64,000 nt of DNA from Nocardia spumae (lineage in GTDB: Bacteria; Actinomycetota; Actinomycetes; Mycobacteriales; Mycobacteriaceae). The notes below the pieces were generated by a model. The model saw only the letters and a list, made by a program, of their open reading frames with translations. It was not told the origin of the DNA and searched no databases. Positions 1 through 11,080 of the stretch are shown here, one piece after another. The position numbers were made by a program, and so were the translations under genes. The DNA lies in assembly GCF_020733635.1 (NCBI RefSeq), contig NZ_JAJFZL010000001.1, positions 5,394,001-5,458,000 of the forward strand, given 5' to 3'. Every line of letters begins with the position of its first letter. The first letter of the stretch is position 1.

Positions 1-1409
1 CCGATCAGCGCCTTGGCCGAGATCCGCAACGCCGACAGTTCCGGATCGTCACCGACCACGGCCAGCGCGCGTTCGGCCAGACCGCCGACCGCCCGGTTGG
101 TGCCGGTGAGGAACGGGACCCGCAACGCCATGGCCACCGTGACGATCTCGAGTCCGATCACCGCCTCGCCCGGATCGGAGAGGCTGCTCTCCACGGCGAG
201 CAGCACATCGTCCCAGGCCGCACGGGCCCAGTTGATCCACTGCAGTTCGTCCGGGCCGTACCACATGGCCCGGCCCGCGACGACCTTGTCGCGGAAGTAC
301 CGGCGATGGCGGGCGAGCAACCGGGATTCCGACAGCGCCTCCGGTTCGTCGGGCCGTTCCCGCAGCCGGGTGCGGGCGAAGACCCGCACGCTCTCGGGCA
401 GGAAGTAGCCCACCGCGGTGGTCGTCATCCGAGTCGAGACCAATGACCGTTCGACCAGCCGCTGCAGGGTGACCTCGATCATCGATTCCGGTAGCTCGGC
501 ATCGGCGCAGACCGCGGTGATCGCACTGTGTTCGACACCGCCGCACCGGATCTCGTCATCGCCGGGGTCGAATCCGGCCGCGAAGACCGACATCCGATCG
601 AGCAGGAGGCGTTCGGGGGCGCTACACAATCCGTAGGACCACGCGATGACATCACCGACGCTGCGATGACGTTCCTCGTCCCCCGCGCGCACACCCGACG
701 ACCAGCCCATCCACGCCTCGGATCCCGCGCCGGTGAGATCGCGCAGCAGCTCGGCCGCGGGCCGATAGCGCAATCTGGCCGCCGCGAGCCGGATGAACAG
801 CGGATTGTTGTCCACATGCCGGCAGATGCGGGCGGCGAGGTCGAGCGTCGCCGGATCGTCGGGTATCGGGCGGCCGGTCAGTTCCGCGCGGCGGCGAAAC
901 AGTTCCAGCGCATGGTCGTGGGTGAGCGGCTGTACCGGCACCAGCCGTTCGTCGGTCCAGCCGATCGGCTCCCGGCTGGTCGCCACGACCGTCACCTCCG
1001 GCAGCAGGGTGAGCAGCTCCACGGCGAGGCGCGCGACCGCGTTCAGGACGTGTTCACAGTTGTCGAGAACCAGGATCGGGCGCTGCGATTCGAAAGCGAT
1101 GAAGGCATCGACCAGGCATTCCTCGGCACGGCGACCGGTCAGATCGGTCGGCGCGACGGTGCGCACGATCTCCTCGACAATCGCCTCGACATCGGATCCG
1201 GTTTCCAAGCGCGCCAGCCGGACCCACAGCACCCGGTCGCGGCCGGGACGCTGATACCGGCGCAGCGCCTCGGTCGCCAGGCTGGTCTTGCCGATGCCGC
1301 CCGGGCCCAGCAGGGTGATCAGCCGCGGCCCGCCGGGAGCCAGCAGCTCGGTGATCCGCCGCAGTTCCCCACCACGACCGACGAATTGCGGAATCCTGGG
1401 CTCGATCAC
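1..1409 (-). CDS. LuxR/AfsR-type P-loop ATPase regulator (C-terminus beyond window)
   Basis: About 469 codons are visible; the gene runs off the left edge. It starts at a GTG that overlaps the TGA stop of the upstream regulator by four bases (GTGA), so the two are probably translationally coupled. The N-terminus carries a P-loop, GPGGIGKT, near residues 35-42, followed by a Walker B-like segment (LVLDNCEHVL) and the VATSREP motif near residue 160, as in the NB-ARC/STAND ATPases of the LuxR and AfsR families. Such proteins act as signal-gated transcription regulators. The expected C-terminal helix-turn-helix or TPR part lies outside the window. Similarity to the neighbour at 1406-2800 indicates tandem duplication. 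The class is fairly sure; the target is unknown. Confidence 0.75.
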   Translation of the reverse strand, partial: MIEPRIPQFVGRGGELRRITELLAPGGPRLITLLGPGGIGKTSLATEALRRYQRPGRDRVLWVRLARLETGSDVEAIVEEIVRTVAPTDLTGRRAEECLVDAFIAFESQRPILVLDNCEHVLNAVARLAVELLTLLPEVTVVATSREPIGWTDERLVPVQPLTHDHALELFRRRAELTGRPIPDDPATLDLAARICRHVDNNPLFIRLAAARLRYRPAAELLRDLTGAGSEAWMGWSSGVRAGDEERHRSVGDVIAWSYGLCSAPERLLLDRMSVFAAGFDPGDDEIRCGGVEHSAITAVCADAELPESMIEVTLQRLVERSLVSTRMTTTAVGYFLPESVRVFARTRLRERPDEPEALSESRLLARHRRYFRDKVVAGRAMWYGPDELQWINWARAAWDDVLLAVESSLSDPGEAVIGLEIVTVAMALRVPFLTGTNRAVGGLAERALAVVGDDPELSALRISAKALI

Positions 1410-2800
1410 GACCGTGCCGTCTCGCGCCGGGCCCCGGCAGCGGCCTCGCGCCGCATCCGCTCGGCCGCTTCGGTGGGCAGATGACTCGCGATATCGGTGC
1501 GGGAGCTGATGTGCAGTTTCTGCCGGACCATCGCCACCTGGGCATCGACGGTGCGCACCGAACTGCGGCGGCGTTCGGCGATGGCGCTGTTGGGCCAGCC
1601 GGCGGCGGCGAGCACCGCCACCTCACGCTCGGCCCGCGACAGGGTGTGCCAGAGTTCGGATTCGGGCTGTGAATGTGGCGCCGGGGTGCGGACCGGCGGC
1701 GCGGCGACGGTGCGGCAACCGCGCTGCTGCGTCGCGGGACCGTCGCCACGACGGACGTCCTGGGTGCGCAGGCCCCGATACCGTGCGGCCAGCCGGTTCG
1801 CCTCGTGTGGATCGCGGCGGTGCAACTCCGCCCGCGCGAAGATCCGCACGCATTCGGTCAGGAACCATCGCGCCGAGACGCTGGTCAGACGCACCGATAC
1901 CAGCGAGCGTTCCACCAGCCGGTCCAGTGTCGATTCGATTCCCGCCGCCGGGAGATGGTCGTCCGCGCAGACCGCGACGATCGTCTCCCGGTCGACTCCG
2001 GCGCCGTCGTCGTCGGATCCGGCGGGGAAGACCGACAACCGTTGCAGCAGTAGCCGTTCGGCCGCGGTACAGCGGTCCGCCGACCAAGCGATCGAGGCGC
2101 CGATCTTGCGATGCCGGGTTTCGACCCCCACCCGGGCGCCGTCGGACCACCACAGCCGGCGATCGTAGGCATCCCCGCTCACCTCCTGCAGCACACCGGT
2201 CGGCGGGTGGTGTTGCAGGCGAGCCGCGGCCATGCGCAGGAACAGCGGGTTGTGATCGAGGTGGCGGCAGATCCGGGCGAGCGTTCCGGCCGCGACGCCA
2301 TTCGACTCGATCGGCCGTCCGGACAGCTCGATCCGGATTCGCAGCAGCCGCAACGCATCCAGCGGATCCAGCGGTGGCACCGGGACGAGATGTTCGTCGA
2401 TCCAGCCGATCGGCTCCCGGCTGGTGGCGACCACGGTGAGTTCGGGATCGGCCTCGAGCAGATCCGCGAGCTCCGGGGCGAGGGTGGCCAGCACCTGGTC
2501 GCAGGTGTCGAGAACCAGTACGTGTGGGGTCTCGCCGGGGCGCACCGCGCAGGATCGCAAGGCGGCGGTCATCGTCGCGGCGTCGAGATCGGCCAGTGCC
2601 AGCCAGCGGGCCGGCAGGTCGACATCGCGCCGCAGGGTCTCGATCGCCAGTCGAGACTTACCGATGCCGCCCGGGCCGAGCAGGGTGATCAATCGAGCGC
2701 CGCGGCCGATCAGGGCCGCGATCCGCTGCCGCTGCGCCCGCCTGCCGACGAACTCACTGCTGGTGGCGGGCAGCACACCGGGACGCGATAGCTCGAACAT
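1406..2800 (-). CDS. LuxR-family regulator with N-terminal P-loop ATPase domain
   Basis: 464 residues. The P-loop GPGGIGKS is at about 42-49, with a LVLDTCDQ Walker B-like strand near 95 and VATSREP near 130, typical of STAND-type ATPase regulators. The last 70 residues contain a LuxR/GerE helix-turn-helix (LSRAEREVAVLAAAG followed by a VRTVDAQV recognition helix). Most relatives are 700-1000 residues with a long TPR sensor between the ATPase and the HTH. Here the HTH follows soon after the ATPase, so the sensor region is short or lost. The gene overlaps the next regulator by four bases. A perfect palindrome sits where its ribosome binding site should be, suggesting control at that point. Confidence 0.8.
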   Translation of the reverse strand: MFELSRPGVLPATSSEFVGRRAQRQRIAALIGRGARLITLLGPGGIGKSRLAIETLRRDVDLPARWLALADLDAATMTAALRSCAVRPGETPHVLVLDTCDQVLATLAPELADLLEADPELTVVATSREPIGWIDEHLVPVPPLDPLDALRLLRIRIELSGRPIESNGVAAGTLARICRHLDHNPLFLRMAAARLQHHPPTGVLQEVSGDAYDRRLWWSDGARVGVETRHRKIGASIAWSADRCTAAERLLLQRLSVFPAGSDDDGAGVDRETIVAVCADDHLPAAGIESTLDRLVERSLVSVRLTSVSARWFLTECVRIFARAELHRRDPHEANRLAARYRGLRTQDVRRGDGPATQQRGCRTVAAPPVRTPAPHSQPESELWHTLSRAEREVAVLAAAGWPNSAIAERRRSSVRTVDAQVAMVRQKLHISSRTDIASHLPTEAAERMRREAAAGARRETARS

Positions 2801-2804
2801 AGTA

Positions 2805-2819
2805 GGGATAAGTTATCCC
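2805..2819. promoter_or_regulatory. Perfect palindrome at the regulator's start
   Basis: GGGATAA-G-TTATCCC, a perfect 7-bp inverted repeat around one base. It lies 5-19 bases before the ATG at 2800, on top of the expected ribosome binding site. It could be an operator for autoregulation or an RNA hairpin hiding the translation start. Confidence 0.5.
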
Positions 2820-2873
2820 ACCGGGCTCCCGGCGCGCCCGGGATCCACCACCGAACGGGTCGACCTCACCTGA

Positions 2874-3449
2874 TCAGCAGACGGGCGCCGCCTGCTGATA
2901 GTGCATCTGCACCACCGCGCTGTCGAAGGTCATGATGTCGACCAGCTGCAATCCCGCGGTGTCGAGCGGTTTGGGGAACAGCGGCACGCCGCCGCCGAGC
3001 AGCAGCGGATGCACGAACAGCCGATACTCGTCGACGAGATCGTGTTCGAGGAAGTAGGACGCGGTCTGGGCGCCGCCGAAGACCACGATCGGCCCGGTCG
3101 AGCGGGCGCGCATCGCGGTGATCTCGGTGACCGGATCGGCGCCGATGACCCGGGTGTTCCAGCCCGGGTTCCGGAGGGTGTGGGAGAAGACCAGTTTCGG
3201 GGTGCGCTTCCAGCAGCGCGCGAATTCGACGTAGAACGGCGATATCGCCGGATCGGCATCGGCATAGGGCCAGAAGGCCGCCATGATCTCGAATGTCTTA
3301 CGGCCGTATACGAATACCTCTGCCGCTCGGAGTTCGTCCAGGAAGGACTCGCACAGCTCTTCGTCCACCACCGGCCAGTGGATCTCCTGGTCGGGCCCCT
3401 CCGCGTATCCGTCGAGCGACATCTGCATCCACAGTGTCACGCCTGCCAT
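2874..3449 (-). CDS. Dihydrofolate reductase-fold (RibD C-terminal-like) protein
   Basis: 191 residues, the usual length for the small stand-alone proteins of the RibD C-terminal/dihydrofolate reductase superfamily. Visible family marks are the N-terminal SLDGYAEGPD segment, a VYGRKTFEIMAAFW helix around residue 50, a PIVVFGGAQ nucleotide-binding turn near 120, and a C-terminal LLLGGGVPLF strand and loop. These proteins are predicted NADPH-dependent reductases, but most members lack an assigned substrate. The gene stands alone, about 110 bases downstream of the secreted-protein gene, with a hairpin in the gap. True folate reductase activity should not be assumed. Confidence 0.8.
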   Translation of the reverse strand: MAGVTLWMQMSLDGYAEGPDQEIHWPVVDEELCESFLDELRAAEVFVYGRKTFEIMAAFWPYADADPAISPFYVEFARCWKRTPKLVFSHTLRNPGWNTRVIGADPVTEITAMRARSTGPIVVFGGAQTASYFLEHDLVDEYRLFVHPLLLGGGVPLFPKPLDTAGLQLVDIMTFDSAVVQMHYQQAAPVC

Positions 3450-3521
3450 CGTTCACCCATCTGCCGTTCCTGCTGGAAGACGATTGTTCCCAAGGGTGAC
3501 GTGGGCGCGCATCGGTAATGT

Positions 3522-3553
3522 TGGGGCGCACCTACTTAAGTAGGTCACGCCCC
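3522..3553. terminator. Strong hairpin/palindrome between two leftward genes
   Basis: The core ACCTACTTAAGTAGGT (3530-3545) is a perfect palindrome, flanked by GGGGCG and CGCCCC arms. It begins five bases after the stop of the secreted-protein gene. No T-run follows. It could be a terminator or a TetR-type operator for the reductase-like gene. Confidence 0.45.
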
Positions 3554-3558
3554 GGGGG

Positions 3559-4092
3559 TCAGAGCAGTTCGCCGTCGCGGCACAGACTCGACGAACGCCA
3601 GGTCTGATCAGGCGTGGGGCCGTCGAAGCTCCACTGCGAGATCGGTCCGGCGGCACGCCAGAACAGTCCACCCGAGGTCGGCACGGCCTCGTACACATCG
3701 TCGGTGCCCTCGATCAGCTGATTACCCACGCAGTAGTCGTTGTAGGACGTACCCGGCTGCCGGGCGCCGGGGCTGAAGCGGCCCACCGGATTACCGAATG
3801 CGCCGGGGTTGGCGACGGTGTCACCACGGCCGGACAAACCCTCGATATTCCAGCGAGCGGTGCCGAAAAGGTCGGTGCGGCAACCGAACGCCCAACCGCC
3901 GGCCTGCACCCGGCTGCCCTGACCGAAGGCCTGACCGGCCCACAGACAATTCGGCCCGGCGGGATTCGCCGAGGCCGGGGCGGCCGCCAGACCGGCGACG
4001 GCGCCGCCCGCGGTGACCGCGACGGTGGCGGCCGCGGCGAGGGCGCGCAGGGTGCGAGTGCGGAAGGAGTAGCTGCGGGTGGCTGCGGTCAT
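3559..4092 (-). CDS. Small secreted protein with four cysteines, unknown function
   Basis: 177 residues from the ATG at 4092. The N-terminus is a classical signal peptide: basic residues, an Ala/Val-rich hydrophobic core, and a probable cleavage after ASA near residue 42. The mature part of about 135 residues is rich in Gly, Trp and Asn and has four cysteines (near 48, 70, 117 and 171), enough for two disulfides. I recognise no domain. The 28-bp palindrome shared with ansP-like and gdh lies 64-91 bases upstream of the start, so expression may be linked to theirs. The reading frame extends further upstream, but that extension crosses the palindrome and has no coding character. Confidence 0.7.
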   Translation of the reverse strand: MTAATRSYSFRTRTLRALAAAATVAVTAGGAVAGLAAAPASANPAGPNCLWAGQAFGQGSRVQAGGWAFGCRTDLFGTARWNIEGLSGRGDTVANPGAFGNPVGRFSPGARQPGTSYNDYCVGNQLIEGTDDVYEAVPTSGGLFWRAAGPISQWSFDGPTPDQTWRSSSLCRDGELL

Positions 4093-4155
4093 CGGGTGTC
4101 TCCGTTCATATGCGCCTCGTCGCCGTCCGGGGCGACGAAGTATTGGCCACACCAC

Positions 4156-4183
4156 TAATGTACCGTTACCTAACGGCACGTTA
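4156..4183. promoter_or_regulatory. 28-bp palindrome, copy 1
   Basis: Left arm TAATGTACCGTTA and right arm TAACGGCACGTTA are separated by CC. It lies upstream of the secreted-protein gene and is the most symmetric of five copies in the window. Confidence 0.65.
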
Positions 4184-4235
4184 TGTGTAGACGTATCCCC
4201 AGGAATGGGGGGAGATACGCGGCCCCGCGGGGCCG

Positions 4236-4970
4236 TCAGGAGTCGGCGAGCGCCTCGGCCAGCGCGCTGTCCTGATCGAGATAACGGGCCACGAACCGCC
4301 CGATGAGTTCGGCGCCGGCGCGACCGGGAACGGTCCGCACCACATCGGCGCCCGCGGACAGCTGCGCCACTGCCGCCGGCCCGCCCTCGGACTGCTGATA
4401 GGCGGTCCACACCGTGCGCTGGAACAGATCGGCGAAGCGCCGCGCGATCCGATCGCATTCGGCGGCCAGCCGCTCGAGTTCACCGACGATCTCCGGCTCG
4501 GGCACTCCGGCGGCGGTGAGCTGATCGGCCGCGCGCAGCAGCTCCGGATCGGCGGCGCGGTAGGTGGTGGCGTCGACCGGCTCGTACAACCCGAGCGCGA
4601 CCACCCGGGACAGCCCGTTGGGCACCTCGCGCAACCGCTCCTCGAGATCGGTCGCCGCGATCGTCACATCCGACGACGTGTCGACGGCGGCCGATACGTC
4701 GGGTTCGGCGACGCCGAGGATGTCACCGAGATCGTCACCGCGATCCCAGGCGTTGAGCAGCTCCTTGATGCCGTTGAGTTTGATCCCGCGGTCCAGCAGA
4801 CGGCTGATGGTGCGCACCCGATTGAGATGGTCGGCGCTGTAGAAACCGGTACGGCCTTTGACCTGCGGCGGCGGCAGAACGCCCCGCTCGTGGTACACCC
4901 GCAGGCTTCGCACGGTGGTACCTGCCTCACGCGCGAGCTCGTCGATGGTGTACTCGGTCCCGGTCTTCAT
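4236..4970 (-). CDS. MerR-family transcriptional regulator
   Basis: 244 residues. The N-terminus has the MerR winged helix-turn-helix: TIDELAREAGTTVRSLRVYHERG at residues 8-30, then a GFYSADHLNRV wing and an LNGIKELLNAW helix. The C-terminal half is a helical ligand or dimer region rich in Ala, Glu and Arg, with no cysteine cluster of the metal-sensor type, so a drug or small-molecule sensor is more likely than a metal sensor. No obvious target gene is paired with it; both neighbours have their own signals. The family is sure, the effector unknown. Confidence 0.88.
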   Translation of the reverse strand: MKTGTEYTIDELAREAGTTVRSLRVYHERGVLPPPQVKGRTGFYSADHLNRVRTISRLLDRGIKLNGIKELLNAWDRGDDLGDILGVAEPDVSAAVDTSSDVTIAATDLEERLREVPNGLSRVVALGLYEPVDATTYRAADPELLRAADQLTAAGVPEPEIVGELERLAAECDRIARRFADLFQRTVWTAYQQSEGGPAAVAQLSAGADVVRTVPGRAGAELIGRFVARYLDQDSALAEALADS

Positions 4971-5087
4971 ATATCAAGGAAACCACACGAAAATGTGAGC
5001 GGTTCGAAAGCGCTGAGCGGCATGCCGGTTCCCATCCTTGGCGGTTCGTTTGCCACCTGTGGGGGTGACGGACCTATCCTGCTCTGC

Positions 5088-5465
5088 ATGGACGATATGG
5101 CGGACGCGCGCCCCAGCGTCGCCGAGCGAGAGCGCGCACTGCAGGAATTGTCACAACAGCTGGGCGCCGGCAGATTGACGCTGACCGAATTCGACGAGCG
5201 CAGCACACTTGCCACCCAGGCAGATACCAGAGTCGAGCTGGCCGCCCTGTTCACCGATCTGCCCGGCCTCGTTCCCGAGCCGCCCGCCACTCCCGATGCC
5301 GTCGCCGCGCCCGCCAATCCGCTGCCCTCACTGACCGTTCTCGCCGGCGCGATCACCGTCTTCGCGGTGGTGTCGGCCTGGGCCGCGGGAAACTGGCTGT
5401 GGCTGCTGCTGATCGCCGCCGCGCCCGTCGCGGTGATGGTCTGGCGGGCCCGCGGCGTCGCCTGA
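5088..5465 (+). CDS. DUF1707 SHOCT-like membrane protein
   Basis: 125 residues from the ATG at 5088. The first 55 residues match the DUF1707 pattern: a short N-terminus, RERALQELSQQLGAGRLTLTEFDERST, then an L-rich helix. This domain is common at the N-terminus of small actinobacterial membrane proteins and regulators. Two hydrophobic helices follow (about 83-100 and 102-118), ending in basic residues. It is convergent with the PknG-type kinase gene, five bases apart. The function of the family is not established. Confidence 0.75.
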   Translation: MDDMADARPSVAERERALQELSQQLGAGRLTLTEFDERSTLATQADTRVELAALFTDLPGLVPEPPATPDAVAAPANPLPSLTVLAGAITVFAVVSAWAAGNWLWLLLIAAAPVAVMVWRARGVA

Positions 5466-5470
5466 GCTCC

Positions 5471-9647
<4,177 letters not shown>

Positions 9648-9687
9648 GATGGAGGACCTTTCACGTGACGGCGATCATATCTATGGG

Positions 9688-9715
9688 CAATGTACCGTCA
9701 TTCAACGGCACGTTC
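9688..9715. promoter_or_regulatory. 28-bp palindrome, copy 2
   Basis: Left arm CAATGTACCGTCA and right arm CAACGGCACGTTC with a TT spacer, between the permease gene and the divergent SPFH gene. A TATGAT sequence, a possible -10, follows on the permease strand. Confidence 0.65.
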
Positions 9716-9777
9716 AATACGTGTGAAGGGTTGTAACGCAACGGAAATGACAACAAAGGGCCCGGAACCGTAGACCA

Positions 9778-9795
9778 TACCGATAGGTATCGGTA
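9778..9795. promoter_or_regulatory. Palindrome upstream of SPFH gene
   Basis: TACCGATA-GG-TATCGGTA, perfect 8-bp arms with a 2-base centre, 37 bases before the ATG at 9832. Its sequence is unlike the other boxes here, so it is probably a private operator. Confidence 0.45.
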
Positions 9796-9831
9796 CGCTG
9801 GATGGGTAGAACGTCGAGGGGATGAGCGAAT

Positions 9832-10953
9832 ATGGCCTGGTTCGAGCGGGAATTCATCGCCGTCCCGGACGACCGGAAAGACCAGTTGGTCTACAAATGG
9901 CCCGACCTCAATATCCGGCGCTACAGCCGGACCATCGTCAACGCCGACCAGATCGCGCTGTTCGTCAAGTCGGGGCGCGTGGTGGCGACCATGGGTCCGG
10001 GGCGGCATCGTGTCGATGCCGACGAACTGCCGGTGCTGGGCGCGCTGGTGGACACCGTCACCGGAAACAACTTCTACCGCGCGGAACTGTATTTCGTGTC
10101 GACGCGCGACATCTCCGGCGTCAAGTTCGGCGGGCGGCTCGACGATATCGCGGACCCGGCCAGTGAGCAGGTGGTGACGCTGCGGGCCTTCGGTGAATTC
10201 GCCCTGGCCATCCGCGATCCCGCGCAACTGATCACCTCCCTCGTCGGCACCACCGATCTCACCGATCCTGCCGGACTTCGGTCGTGGTGCGCGGATCTGC
10301 TGCTCAAGTCGATGAAGATGACCGTGTCACACGGTATCTCGCAGGGCGAGTGGCAGGTGCTGGGGCTGTCGGCCCAATTGCAGTCCATCGAGACCGAGGT
10401 GGTACGCCGGACCAACATCGCCCTCTACGAGTACGGACTGCGGATTTCGCGGCTGGGCAACTTCGACATCACCCTCGCCCCCGAGGACGCCGAGCGGATC
10501 AAACGGCTCGCCAAGGATGTCACCTACATCCGCCTGGCCGGGGATTTCCAGCGCTACGCCGCCGGAGAGATGGCATTGGGCGCCGGACAGGGCATGGCGC
10601 ACGGGCACGGCGGCGAGGGCGGATTCCTCGGTGCCGCATTGGGTTTCAACGCCATGGGCGCCCTCGGCCAGACCTCCTCCCCCTGGGCCGCGCAGTCGGC
10701 GCCACCGCCACCGCCGCCGGAACCACGGCAGCCGGCGCCCGGAACTCCGCCGAACGAGGAACCTCCCGCCGCGCTGACGGCCGGGGAGACGGTGTGCACC
10801 TCGTGCGGCACGGGAAATCCGCGCGCGGCGCGGTTCTGTATGCACTGCGGCACCCGGCTGGCCGCGACGCCGCGGCATTGCACCGACTGCGGTACGGAAT
10901 TGGCCGCCGCGGCCCGCTTCTGCGGAGCCTGCGGCACTCCCGCTCCGGCCTGA
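9832..10953 (+). CDS. SPFH-domain protein with two C-terminal zinc ribbons
   Basis: 373 residues. Residues 1-230 form an SPFH (stomatin/prohibitin/flotillin-like) domain of the bacterial 'virion core protein' type; it begins WFEREFIAVPDD and includes MGPGRHRVD and a long FGEFALAIRDP strand pair. After an Ala/Pro-rich linker come two double-knuckle zinc ribbons: CTSCG with CMHCG, and CTDCG with CGACG. No transmembrane helix is seen, so the protein is probably cytoplasmic or peripheral. SPFH proteins form oligomeric scaffolds; the role here is unknown. It is divergent from the permease with its own palindrome upstream, and a strong hairpin follows the stop. Confidence 0.8.
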   Translation: MAWFEREFIAVPDDRKDQLVYKWPDLNIRRYSRTIVNADQIALFVKSGRVVATMGPGRHRVDADELPVLGALVDTVTGNNFYRAELYFVSTRDISGVKFGGRLDDIADPASEQVVTLRAFGEFALAIRDPAQLITSLVGTTDLTDPAGLRSWCADLLLKSMKMTVSHGISQGEWQVLGLSAQLQSIETEVVRRTNIALYEYGLRISRLGNFDITLAPEDAERIKRLAKDVTYIRLAGDFQRYAAGEMALGAGQGMAHGHGGEGGFLGAALGFNAMGALGQTSSPWAAQSAPPPPPPEPRQPAPGTPPNEEPPAALTAGETVCTSCGTGNPRAARFCMHCGTRLAATPRHCTDCGTELAAAARFCGACGTPAPA

Positions 10954-10973
10954 GCGACCTCCCCTGGAATACG

Positions 10974-11014
10974 CCGATGCCGCGCACCCGCTTTCGCGGG
11001 ATGCGCGGCATCGG
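10974..11014 (+). terminator. Terminator after SPFH gene
   Basis: Long GC-rich hairpin (CCGATGCCGCGC paired with GCGCGGCATCGG, TTTC loop) 20 bases after the stop at 10953, followed by TCTCTC. Confidence 0.75.
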
Positions 11015-11032
11015 TCTCTCGGTTCCGGACCG

Positions 11033-11070
11033 GGTTCGGGTGTGCCGGTCCCAGTCGGCACACCCGAACC
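11033..11070 (-). terminator. Terminator after gdh
   Basis: Perfect 15-bp inverted repeat (GGTTCGGGTGTGCCG and its complement) with an 8-base loop, lying 11 bases beyond the stop of gdh. It may act in both directions between the convergent genes. Confidence 0.75.
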
Positions 11071-11080
11071 CACCGGCAGG

